Shown here in pieces: positions 1 through 6,932 of a DNA stretch of 12,598 nucleotides (its first letter is position 1; each line of letters begins with the position of its first letter). The position numbers and the translations under genes were made by a program. The notes beneath the pieces are model-generated. The model saw only the letters and a list, made by a program, of their open reading frames with translations, searched no databases and was not told the DNA's origin. The DNA lies in the NCBI GenBank assembly GCA_028713875.1, contig JAQTNM010000023.1, positions 1-12,598 on the forward strand, written 5' to 3'. Source of the DNA: Candidatus Omnitrophota bacterium (GTDB lineage Bacteria > Omnitrophota > Gorgyraeia > Gygaellales > Profunditerraquicolaceae).

Positions 1-596
1 AGGAAGCTTCGCAATATGGCCTGGAGAGAGGGGTGCATCTGCAGGATATCCTTGGCCTTATAAAGAAGGTGCGTCAAAGCGTGGATACGCCCATATGCCT
101 GATGACTTATTATAATCCCGTATTCTGTTTTGGGGATAAAAAATTTGCCGGGGCTGCCGCTGCTTCAGGCGTTGACGGCCTGATTATACCGGACCTGCCG
201 GCCGAGGAAGGGAAAGCATTTATCCGGCTGATGAGCGGGTTTGGTTTAGACGTTATCCTTTTCCTGGCTCCCACTACCACCTTAAAACGCTCCAGATTTA
301 TCTCGCGCTTAAGCCGCGGTTTTATTTATTATGTTTCCCTCACCGGCGTCACCGGGGTGCGCCAAGGCCTGCCTGCAGGGCTTTGCGCTAAACTTAAAAA
401 GGTTAAAAGGATTACTTCCAAGCCGGTATGCGTTGGCTTCGGCGTATCCGGACCAAAACAGTCCAGGCAGATCTACAAAATTGCCGACGGAGCAATCGTG
501 GGCAGCGCAGTGGTCAAAAAGATCAAACAGAATTTGCAGCGCAAGGACCTGGTCAAAAAAGTAAGCGCGTTCGTATCCACCCTTAAAGATGTATAA
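1..596 (+). CDS. trpA: Tryptophan synthase alpha chain, 5' end cut by window edge
   Basis: This is the C-terminal two thirds or more of the alpha subunit of tryptophan synthase, which cleaves indole-3-glycerol phosphate to indole and glyceraldehyde 3-phosphate and passes indole to TrpB. The reading frame is open from base 3, where it encodes EASQYGLERGVHLQDIL, matching the family segment after the substrate pocket. Further along are TYYNPVF, the IIPDLPAEE segment, FLAPTTT, the loop SLTGVTG and VGFGVSGP with GAIVGSAVV, which form the phosphate-binding end of the TIM barrel. The two catalytic acids (Glu49 and Asp60 in E. coli numbering) lie upstream of the window and cannot be checked. A GTG at base 33 is internal, not the start. 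The stop overlaps the next gene by 8 bases, so the two are probably translated in a coupled way at the end of a trp operon. Identification is firm. Confidence 0.96.
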   Translation, partial: EASQYGLERGVHLQDILGLIKKVRQSVDTPICLMTYYNPVFCFGDKKFAGAAAASGVDGLIIPDLPAEEGKAFIRLMSGFGLDVILFLAPTTTLKRSRFISRLSRGFIYYVSLTGVTGVRQGLPAGLCAKLKKVKRITSKPVCVGFGVSGPKQSRQIYKIADGAIVGSAVVKKIKQNLQRKDLVKKVSAFVSTLKDV

Positions 597-1857
597 AAAA
601 ACAAAGCTAGATAACGGCTTAAGGATCATTACGAATAATATGCCCGGGATGCGCTCTGCGGCTGTGGGTATCTGGATCAACACAGGCGCACGCTATGAGA
701 ACCCCGGATACAAGGGCATATCGCATTTTTTAGAGCACCTCACTTTTAAGGGAAGCAAAAAATATTCCTGCCGTAAAATCAAGGAATCCATAGAGGGGGT
801 GGGTGGTTCTTTGAACGGTTTCACTTCGGAAGAGCTTACCTGTTATCTGGTAAAACTGCCGTCAGCGCGGCTGGAGCTGGCCGTAGACATACTTTCCGAC
901 ATGGTCATAAACCCCTTGTTCCCTCCGGCAGAAATTGAGAGGGAGAAGACCGTTATCCTGGAAGAAATAAAGATGTATAAAGACCTGCCACAGAACTATG
1001 TTTATGACCTGCTGGATGAGCTCTTATGGCCCGGGCAGCCCTTGGGCAGCCCCGTAATCGGCTCGCAGGATTCTGTCAGCCGGATAAAAAGGCAGGACAT
1101 ATGCATTTATAAGAAACGCGCCTATACCCCCCTGAATATCGTGGTGGCCTGCGCCGGAGACCTAAAGCATGGGGCATTCGTTAAGAAGGTAAAAAAGTCC
1201 TTTGGGGGGCTTGGAGGCCAGGGTATCAATACTTTTAAACAGGCCGAGGAAGAAGACTTAAGCCCCAGGCTTAACCTGTTTACGAAAGACACGGAACAGA
1301 CCCACCTGGCATTGGGCTTTCACAGTTTTAAAAGAGGTCACCCTTTAAGGCATGCCCTGAATATCCTGCACATCATTATGGGCGCCAATATGTCCAGCCG
1401 GTTATTCAACGAGGTAAGGGAAAAGAGGGGGCTGGCTTATGAGATAGGCACCCAGGTAAAATCCTTCCATGATACCGGTGCATTTGTGGTGCACGCCGGT
1501 ATCGACAACCGGAAAGTCAACCACGCCATAGAAGTGATTTTAAAAGAGATCTCCAAGCCGCGAGATACTCTGGTTAGAGATGACGAATTCAGGCGCTCAA
1601 AAGAATTCTATCTCGGCCAGCTTACGCTTGCCCTGGAGGATACTATGGATCATATGCTCTGGATAGGCGAATCCACGGTTACCCTGGATAAGACTTATTC
1701 TTTAGAGAACATAGTCAAAGAGGTCAGTGCGGTGAAAAGAGAAGATGTGCGTGAAGTAGCGCGCTATTTATTTGATGATAAAAAGATAAACCTTGCCCTT
1801 ATCGGACCCATTGAAGATAAAAGGCAAGCCATCCAGGTTCAGCTGCGTTTGAGTTAA
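589..1857 (+). CDS. M16 family zinc peptidase (processing-peptidase-like)
   Basis: A 422-residue M16B metallopeptidase, the family of mitochondrial processing peptidase beta and bacterial PqqL/YmxG-type proteases. The inverted zinc motif HFLEH is at residues 46-50 (H46 and H50 as ligands, E49 as catalytic base). A further Glu at about residue 126 (in VILEEIKMYKD) sits at the usual distance to be the third ligand. The second half carries RLFNEVREKRGLAYEIG, the conserved Arg/Tyr segment that helps to close the clamshell over the peptide. All catalytic residues are present, so it should be an active protease and not the inactive partner subunit. No signal peptide is visible, which suggests a cytoplasmic protein. 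The ATG at 589 lies inside the end of trpA with no clear Shine-Dalgarno, so translation is probably coupled. Family members often sit beside rpsO-pnp; here it follows trpA. The substrate is unknown. Confidence 0.93.
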   Translation: MYKKTKLDNGLRIITNNMPGMRSAAVGIWINTGARYENPGYKGISHFLEHLTFKGSKKYSCRKIKESIEGVGGSLNGFTSEELTCYLVKLPSARLELAVDILSDMVINPLFPPAEIEREKTVILEEIKMYKDLPQNYVYDLLDELLWPGQPLGSPVIGSQDSVSRIKRQDICIYKKRAYTPLNIVVACAGDLKHGAFVKKVKKSFGGLGGQGINTFKQAEEEDLSPRLNLFTKDTEQTHLALGFHSFKRGHPLRHALNILHIIMGANMSSRLFNEVREKRGLAYEIGTQVKSFHDTGAFVVHAGIDNRKVNHAIEVILKEISKPRDTLVRDDEFRRSKEFYLGQLTLALEDTMDHMLWIGESTVTLDKTYSLENIVKEVSAVKREDVREVARYLFDDKKINLALIGPIEDKRQAIQVQLRLS

Positions 1858-1863
1858 TCCCTG

Positions 1864-2889
1864 ATGAACGCCATAATCTCCATACCTATAATACTGATAT
1901 TCCTTTTTTTGCTGGTGGTTTTGTCATTTTTACTTTCCGCAGCCGAGACTTCCATCATAGGCCTGAGTAAAATCAGACTGCGCCATATGGTCAGCCAGGG
2001 GGTGAAACATTCCCAGACCATCCAGAGACTGGTATTGAAACTGGACAAGGTTATCGTTGCGATCCTGATAGGCAATAATTTCGTCAATATCGCGATATCG
2101 GCCATTGTAACCGCTTTATTCGTCCAGATATTCGGATACCACTGGGGGGTGGTGTTGTCTACTTTCAGCCTGACGCTGTTCGTGCTTATTTTCTGCGAGA
2201 TAACCCCTAAGATCCTGGCTACCAAGCGCACAGAAAAGGTGGCGCTGTTTTCCGCGCCCTTTATGGAGGGGTTGATCAGTTTTTTAACCCCGTTTATTTT
2301 TATCCTGATGCGCGTAAGCAACATTATCCTTAAGCTGTTCAAGGTCGGCCCGACCAAAAGGTCGCTCCTCATAACCGAAGAAGAGCTGCGCATGATGATT
2401 GATATCGGACAGGAAGAGGGTATTTTAAGCAGCGAGGAGAAAAAGATGCTGCATCGTATTTTTGAATTTGCGGATACCAAGGTGAGCGAGGTAATGATAG
2501 CGGCCGATAAAATGGTCTGCGTTAATGCAAACGCCAGTTCCGATGAACTGCTGGATATATTCGTGGAAAAGGGCCACGCCCGGCTGCCGGTTTACCGGGA
2601 TTCCCCGGATAACGTCATCGGTATCATCTACGCCCGCGATCTCCTGTACATATTAAGGGATAAGGGCCTGTTTGTGCTGCATGACCTGGTAAACGAAGCC
2701 TGCTATATCCCGGCGGATATGCCGGTCAGCGAGATCCTCAGGAAATTCCAGGCAGAAAAGATACAGATAGCGATAGTGACGGATAAGCGCAAACGCGCCC
2801 TGGGCCTGGTGACCCTGGAGGACCTGCTTGAAGAGATAGTCGGAGAAATAGAGGAAGATACGCACCGCCACTCGCTGCATAAGGCATAA
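1864..2889 (+). CDS. CNNM (DUF21) transmembrane protein with CBS pair, CorC/HlyC-like
   Basis: A 341-residue membrane protein of the CNNM/CorC (hemolysin C-like) family, which is linked to Mg2+ or other divalent cation export. Hydrophobic segments at about residues 4-26, 62-90, 95-113 and 130-158 form the DUF21/CNNM domain; the family signature LLSAAETS follows the first segment and CEITPK ends the third. A cytoplasmic CBS pair follows at roughly 205-330, with ARLPVYRDSPDNVIGIIYARDLL in the first repeat and IAIVTDKRKRALGLVTLEDLLEEI in the second. The protein stops shortly after GEIEED, so it lacks the C-terminal transporter-associated (CorC_HlyC) domain found in family members of about 420 residues or more. 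It starts 6 bases after the M16 gene without a good Shine-Dalgarno, so it is probably the last gene of that operon. The family is firm; the ion and direction are not shown by sequence. Confidence 0.93.
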   Translation: MNAIISIPIILIFLFLLVVLSFLLSAAETSIIGLSKIRLRHMVSQGVKHSQTIQRLVLKLDKVIVAILIGNNFVNIAISAIVTALFVQIFGYHWGVVLSTFSLTLFVLIFCEITPKILATKRTEKVALFSAPFMEGLISFLTPFIFILMRVSNIILKLFKVGPTKRSLLITEEELRMMIDIGQEEGILSSEEKKMLHRIFEFADTKVSEVMIAADKMVCVNANASSDELLDIFVEKGHARLPVYRDSPDNVIGIIYARDLLYILRDKGLFVLHDLVNEACYIPADMPVSEILRKFQAEKIQIAIVTDKRKRALGLVTLEDLLEEIVGEIEEDTHRHSLHKA

Positions 2890-2899
2890 GTTCAAATTG

Positions 2900-2928
2900 T
2901 TGACAGAGAAGTTTGCTTATGGTAATAT
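2900..2928 (+). promoter_or_regulatory. Sigma-70-type promoter of the zinc-ribbon/rsfS unit
   Basis: TTGACA at 2900-2905 and TAATAT at 2923-2928 are separated by exactly 17 bases. This is a perfect -35 and a near-consensus -10, placed just after the CNNM stop and 44 bases before the ATG of the small zinc-ribbon gene. It should begin a new transcription unit that can run through rsfS and possibly argS-recJ. Confidence 0.8.
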
Positions 2929-2972
2929 AAAAACCGTATTATTAACAGGAGCTGCTAAAAGGAGGATGTCAA

Positions 2973-3122
2973 ATGGCAGAAAAGGGATATTGCGTAAAAT
3001 GTAAAGCCAAGAAGGAAATGAAGGACGAACAGAAGGTCACCATGAAGAATCAGCGCCTGGCTATGAAAGGCAAATGCCCTGATTGCGGCACCGGAATGTA
3101 TAAGATCCTGGGGAAAAAATAA
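2973..3122 (+). CDS. Small zinc-ribbon protein, DUF5679-like (49 aa)
   Basis: A 49-residue basic protein with two CxxC pairs, C7-x2-C10 (GYCVKCKAK) and C35-x2-C38 (GKCPDCGTG), separated by 24 residues, as in a small zinc ribbon. The middle part, KVTMKNQRLAMKGKCP, fits my recollection of the DUF5679 family (YCVKCK...VTMKNGR...KGxCPxCGTKM). Thirteen of 49 residues are Lys, which would suit nucleic-acid or ribosome contact, but no function is established for the family that I know of. A strong Shine-Dalgarno (AAGGAGG at 2959-2965) lies 7 bases before the ATG, and a near-consensus promoter lies upstream, so expression is expected to be high. It precedes rsfS by about 26 bases and likely shares its transcript. 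The reading frame is convincing; the role is unknown. Confidence 0.87.
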   Translation: MAEKGYCVKCKAKKEMKDEQKVTMKNQRLAMKGKCPDCGTGMYKILGKK

Positions 3123-3133
3123 CCCAAAGATAC

Positions 3134-3140
3134 AGGAGGT
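3134..3140 (+). promoter_or_regulatory. Strong Shine-Dalgarno for rsfS
   Basis: AGGAGGT at 3134-3140 is a near-perfect anti-16S complement. It lies 11 bases after the preceding stop and 8 bases before the in-frame ATA codon at 3149. No ATG, GTG or TTG falls in its range in the rsfS frame, so it is the main evidence for a non-canonical start. Confidence 0.75.
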
Positions 3141-3148
3141 AGATACCG

Positions 3149-3508
3149 ATAGAGCCCAGAAAAATAGCCTTACGCATTGCCGCAGCAGCCAAATCTAAAA
3201 AAGCCCAGAAGGTCGTGATTTTAGATATGCGGCAGGTATCGAATTTTTGCGATTATTTCGTGATTTCAAGCGGGACGTCCTTAAGGCAGGTAAGTGCGAT
3301 CGCCCGCGCCATAGAAGAAGAGCTAAGCAGGGATAAAATAAAGCCTCTTTCAAGAATTTCTTATGAAGACGAATCGGGATGGCTGGTCCTGGATTTCGCA
3401 GACGTGGTGGCGCATATCTTCCATAAGCCTTTAAGAGAGTTTTATTCCCTGGAACGTCTATGGTCGGATGCAAAGAGGTTAAGGTTAACTCAAAGCGCCT
3501 TAAGGTAA
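3149..3508 (+). CDS. rsfS: Ribosome silencing factor RsfS (iojap/YbeB family), probable ATA start
   Basis: RsfS binds ribosomal protein L14 on the large subunit and blocks joining with the 30S subunit when nutrients are low. The core is unmistakable: VVILDMRQV, then NFCDYFVISSGTSLRQVSAIA, then SWLVLDF-like text (GWLVLDFADVVAHIF) and REFYSLERLW. The frame is open after a stop at 3140-3142, and its first residues (EPRKIALRIAAAAKSKKAQK) match the conserved N-terminal helix of the family. The first canonical start is GTG at 3215, which would remove this helix and has no ribosome-binding site. I therefore place the start at ATA 3149, 8 bases after AGGAGGT, giving 119 residues, a normal family length. 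A sequencing error turning ATG into ATA is possible. An alternative weak start is ATT at 3176, which lacks a Shine-Dalgarno. The family is certain; the start is inferred. Confidence 0.9.
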   Translation: MEPRKIALRIAAAAKSKKAQKVVILDMRQVSNFCDYFVISSGTSLRQVSAIARAIEEELSRDKIKPLSRISYEDESGWLVLDFADVVAHIFHKPLREFYSLERLWSDAKRLRLTQSALR

Positions 3509-3518
3509 TTTTTCTCCT

Positions 3519-3569
3519 ACCCCGCCCTTCGCCGGGATTAATAACATTACATCTAATGAAGGGCGGGGT
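3519..3569 (+). repeat. Perfect 12-bp inverted repeat in the rsfS-argS gap (leader hairpin)
   Basis: ACCCCGCCCTTC at 3519-3530 and its exact reverse complement GAAGGGCGGGGT at 3558-3569 enclose a 27-base AT-rich loop. The GC-rich stem should be very stable in RNA. The right arm is followed by TTAATAATTTATG and not by a T run, so it is a poor intrinsic terminator. The only purine-rich stretch that could serve as the argS ribosome-binding site (GGGCGGGG, 3561-3568) lies within this arm. A regulatory leader, an mRNA-processing site or a small palindromic repeat element are all possible. Confidence 0.75.
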
Positions 3570-3578
3570 TAATAATTT

Positions 3579-5234
3579 ATGCTTTTCGTTAAAAACAAGA
3601 TGATCGAAGATTTCCTCATATCAGTGATCAAAGATTCCCTTAAGGACCTGGGGTTAGGCAAGGACGATGCCGCGCAGGCGGTATGCCTGGACCTGCCGGC
3701 CGAGAGCCGTTTCGGCGAACTTTCCACCAACATCGCCTTGCGCTTAAGCAGGGGCCTTAAAAAGCCACCGGCTGAGATTGCAAAAAATATCGTCGCAAGC
3801 ATAGAAAGGATACTGGCAGGCCGGAAAGAGGGCGCCCATGTTAAGGAGATCAGGGTTGAAGGCAACGGCTTTATAAATTTTTATTTGAGCCAGGCGTATT
3901 TCTGCGGGCAGCTTAAAGATATCATTATCAAGGGAGAAAATTTTGCCAGCTCAAGTATCGGCAGGTCAAAAAACGTGCTCATTGAATTTGTCAGCGCCAA
4001 TCCTACCGGGCCCCTGTCGGTGGCACACGCGCGCCAGGCAGCGGTGGGAGACTCTCTGGCAAACATATTAGAATCACTGGGTTTTAAAGTACAAAGGGAG
4101 TATTACCTTAATGACGAAGGCAACCAGATAAATATTCTGGGCCAGTCTATAGAGTTGCGGCTTAAGGAACTTTCAGGCGAGGATGTTGAGTTCCCGCAGG
4201 ACCATTACCAGGGCAGCTACATTTATGATATCGCCCGCGAAATAAAGGATAAAGGCTTGAAGGTCGGGGATTTTTCGGAATACGGCACGGAGTATATATT
4301 GAATATCATCAAAAAAGAACTGCATGATTTCGGAGTGGAATTCGACTGCTGGTACAGCCAGAAAGAATTGAGAAAAAGCGGCAAGATCGACCGGACGCTG
4401 GAGGCTTTAAAAAAAGAGGGATTTTTGTATGAAGAGGACGGGGCGCTGTGGTTTAGATCAAGCTCCCTCGGGGACGATAAAGACAGGGTGGTAATAAAGA
4501 GCGACGGCTCTTATACCTATCTTGCCCCTGATATAGCCTACCATAAGGATAAATATGCCCGCGGGTTCAATTGGCTGATCAACCTCTGGGGCCCGGACCA
4601 CCACGGCTACATAAACCGCCTTAAGGCGGCGGTAAAGGCCCTGGGGCACGATTCTTCATCGGTCTCGATAATTATCGTGCAGCTGGCCACTATATTCAGG
4701 GAAGGAAAACCCGTGCAGATGTCTACGCGCCGCGGCCAGTATATAACTTTAAGGGAAGTCCTGCAGGAGGTGGGGCTGGATGCGGCCAGGTTCTTTTTTC
4801 TCATGCGCAGGACTTCAAGCCACCTTGATTTTGACTTAAGCGTTGCCAAAAAACAAACTTCGGAAAACCCGGTTTACTACGTGCAGTACGCGCATGCGCG
4901 CATCTGCAGCATCCTTGAGAACAGCCCTGTAAAAATGAGCCTTGCCGAGACGGATTTCTCTTTGCTTAAAGAAAAAGAAGAGATCGCGCTCATAAAAAAA
5001 CTTTGCCAGCTGCCTTCCCTGCTGAATATCTGCCTGAATACCTGCGACCCCTATCTTTTGACCGTATACCTGCAGGAAATCGCAGAGGCGTTTCATAAAT
5101 TCTACGACCAGCACCGGGTATTGGGCCAGGATCAAGAGTTGACCAAAAGCAGGCTGGCCCTTATCCAGGCCGCAAAGATCATTCTTGCCACAGGCCTTAA
5201 ACTCCTTGGTATAAGCAGGCCGGAAAAAATGTAA
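3579..5234 (+). CDS. argS: Arginyl-tRNA synthetase
   Basis: A 551-residue class I synthetase that charges tRNA-Arg with arginine. An N-terminal additional domain (about 8-105, ending GNGFINFYLS) precedes the Rossmann core, which starts with VLIEFVSANPTGPL. REYYLNDEGNQ, WFRSSSLGDDKDRVVIKSDG, TYLAPDIAYHKDK and WGPDHHGYI follow. The C-terminal DALR anticodon-binding domain begins near NPVYYVQYAHARI and ends with LLGISRPEKM. Both class I signatures are degenerate: the HIGH site reads SVAH (147-150), losing the first His, and the KMSKS site reads QMSTR (380-384). The general fold and length match bacterial ArgRS closely, so it is probably active; a Lys just before the HIGH region (K131) may be relevant. 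Two starts are possible: ATG 3579 (used here) and ATG 3600, which fits the family N-terminus (IEDFLISVIK) equally well. Neither has a clear unpaired Shine-Dalgarno. recJ follows after one base. Confidence 0.95.
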   Translation: MLFVKNKMIEDFLISVIKDSLKDLGLGKDDAAQAVCLDLPAESRFGELSTNIALRLSRGLKKPPAEIAKNIVASIERILAGRKEGAHVKEIRVEGNGFINFYLSQAYFCGQLKDIIIKGENFASSSIGRSKNVLIEFVSANPTGPLSVAHARQAAVGDSLANILESLGFKVQREYYLNDEGNQINILGQSIELRLKELSGEDVEFPQDHYQGSYIYDIAREIKDKGLKVGDFSEYGTEYILNIIKKELHDFGVEFDCWYSQKELRKSGKIDRTLEALKKEGFLYEEDGALWFRSSSLGDDKDRVVIKSDGSYTYLAPDIAYHKDKYARGFNWLINLWGPDHHGYINRLKAAVKALGHDSSSVSIIIVQLATIFREGKPVQMSTRRGQYITLREVLQEVGLDAARFFFLMRRTSSHLDFDLSVAKKQTSENPVYYVQYAHARICSILENSPVKMSLAETDFSLLKEKEEIALIKKLCQLPSLLNICLNTCDPYLLTVYLQEIAEAFHKFYDQHRVLGQDQELTKSRLALIQAAKIILATGLKLLGISRPEKM

Positions 5235-5235
5235 C

Positions 5236-6921
5236 ATGCATGCCCATCGCATATTGAATATCCCCGCTCAGCACCATACCTTGCAGCAAAAGTTAAGCCG
5301 GGAATTGGGTATATCCGTCATACTGGCTCAACTATTGATAAATCGCGGCATTAAAGACGCACGGGCAGCAGACGATTTCTTAAATGCCGGGCTCTCCCAG
5401 ATTTTAGACCCTTTCGCTTTTTCCGATATGCATAAGGCTATCGGGCTCATCAAGGCTGCGGTTAAAAATAAAGACAGGATAATGGTCTTTGGCGACTACG
5501 ACGTGGACGGCATTACCAGCGTGGTCCTGATAAAAAGCGCCCTGAAGAGAATGAAAGCGGAAGCATCCTGCCATCTGCCGCACCGGATCAGGGAAGGCTA
5601 CGGATTAAGCAAAAATATCCTGCAGCTGGCCAGGGACAGCAATGCCAGGCTCTTGATTACCGCCGACTGCGGCACAAGCAGCCATGAGCAGATAAAAGAA
5701 TTAAGAAAACACGATATAGAAGTGATTGTGACCGATCATCATGAGCCTGCCGCAGCAATTCCCTGCGCCTCGGCAATATTGAACCCTAAAATACAAGATT
5801 CCGGTTACGGCTATAGAGATTTAGCGGGGGTGGGAGTGGCTTATAAACTCTGTCAGGCCCTGACCGGAGAAGGGCTGGCCGAGGACCTGGACTTGGTTTG
5901 CCTGGGAACAATCGCAGACGTCGCCCCTTTAACCGGCGAAAACCGCGTATTTGTCAAAGAAGGCCTGCCGCGTCTTTCACGGACCAGGAGGCCGGGCATC
6001 AAAGCCATGATAGAGGCCAGCGGCATAAAAGGTAAAAAGATGACGGCTACCTTTGTAAGCTATATACTCGGCCCGCGCATCAATGCAAGCGGACGGATGG
6101 ATACGGCCGACACTGCTTTACGCCTGCTTTTGAGCGACAGCAAAGAGGAGGCGGATGAGTTGGCCAGGACAGTGGAAATGTATAACCGCCAGCGCCAAAA
6201 AATAGAAAATAAGATCATGGAGGAGGCGCAGGGCCTTGTTGATAAAGAGATCAATTTTAAAGAACACAAGATAATTGTTATCGCAAAAGAAGGCTGGCAT
6301 GAGGGGGTCCTGGGGATAGTGGCTTCAAAATTAGCGGACAGACTTTACCGGCCGACGATACTCATATCCGTAGCCGAGGGGTTGTGCAAAGGTTCCGGCC
6401 GCTCGATCAAAACTTTCCATTTATTCGCAGCGCTATTGGAATGCCGGGAATTCCTAAGCAGTTTCGGCGGACATGCGCATGCCGCGGGCCTGGTGATCAG
6501 CAAAGAGAACATCGCGGATTTTAAGAATAAAATCAACAGCCTGGCAAAAGAAAAATTACAGCTTGAGGACCTCCTGCCCAGCCTGGACATAGATATGGAA
6601 GTGGCGCTTGACGATTTAAATGAAAAGATTATAGCAGAGTTGCAGGCCTTAGAGCCTTTCGGAGCGGGTAACCCGGAGCCTTTATTTTATACCCGTAACC
6701 TTAAATTAAAAGGTGAACCTCAGGTTTTAAGCAGGGAGACGTTGAAATTCTGGGTTACCGACGCCAGGGCAACTTACCCTGCGATAGGCTTCGGGATGGG
6801 TTATTTCAGGGAGGGCCTTATTAACAGCGGGAATTTTGATCTGGTGTATTATCCCAGGATAGATAACTGGCAGGGGGCAGAATCGGTTATATTAGAAGTC
6901 AAAGATATCTTTTTCAGATAG
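5236..6921 (+). CDS. recJ: Single-stranded-DNA-specific 5'-3' exonuclease RecJ
   Basis: A 561-residue DHH-family nuclease that degrades single-stranded DNA 5' to 3' in recombination and mismatch repair. The Mn2+-binding motifs appear in order: FGDYDVDGITS (D87, D89, D91), ITADCGTS (D144), VTDHHEP (D167-H168-H169), NPKIQDSGYGYRDLAGVGVA, and LGTIADVAPL (D228). GPRINASGRMDTAD (279-292) and EGWHEGVLGIVASKLADR lead into the DHHA1 domain with GSGRS and FGGHAHAAGL (410-419). The C-terminal OB-fold portion starts near PFGAGNPEPLF. Length is normal for bacterial RecJ. The ATG lies one base after the argS stop (TAA-C-ATG), so translation is probably by reinitiation; there is only a weak purine stretch (GGAAAAAA) before it. 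It converges with rpmB, the two stop codons being 11 bases apart. Identification is firm. Confidence 0.97.
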   Translation: MHAHRILNIPAQHHTLQQKLSRELGISVILAQLLINRGIKDARAADDFLNAGLSQILDPFAFSDMHKAIGLIKAAVKNKDRIMVFGDYDVDGITSVVLIKSALKRMKAEASCHLPHRIREGYGLSKNILQLARDSNARLLITADCGTSSHEQIKELRKHDIEVIVTDHHEPAAAIPCASAILNPKIQDSGYGYRDLAGVGVAYKLCQALTGEGLAEDLDLVCLGTIADVAPLTGENRVFVKEGLPRLSRTRRPGIKAMIEASGIKGKKMTATFVSYILGPRINASGRMDTADTALRLLLSDSKEEADELARTVEMYNRQRQKIENKIMEEAQGLVDKEINFKEHKIIVIAKEGWHEGVLGIVASKLADRLYRPTILISVAEGLCKGSGRSIKTFHLFAALLECREFLSSFGGHAHAAGLVISKENIADFKNKINSLAKEKLQLEDLLPSLDIDMEVALDDLNEKIIAELQALEPFGAGNPEPLFYTRNLKLKGEPQVLSRETLKFWVTDARATYPAIGFGMGYFREGLINSGNFDLVYYPRIDNWQGAESVILEVKDIFFR

Positions 6922-6932
6922 ATAAAAATATT

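Noticed and set aside
3215..3217. GTG as the true rsfS start
   Set aside because: It removes the conserved N-terminal helix and has no Shine-Dalgarno at useful distance.
3519..3575. Rho-independent terminator of the rsfS unit
   Set aside because: The stem is strong, but the right arm is followed by TTAATAATTTATG, not a T run, and the loop of 27 bases is too long for a typical terminator.
3569..3579. Shared TTAATAAT motif before argS and pnp (again at 10638-10645) as a regulator site
   Set aside because: Eight AT-only bases are expected by chance in AT-rich leaders, and only these copies were seen; too weak to claim.
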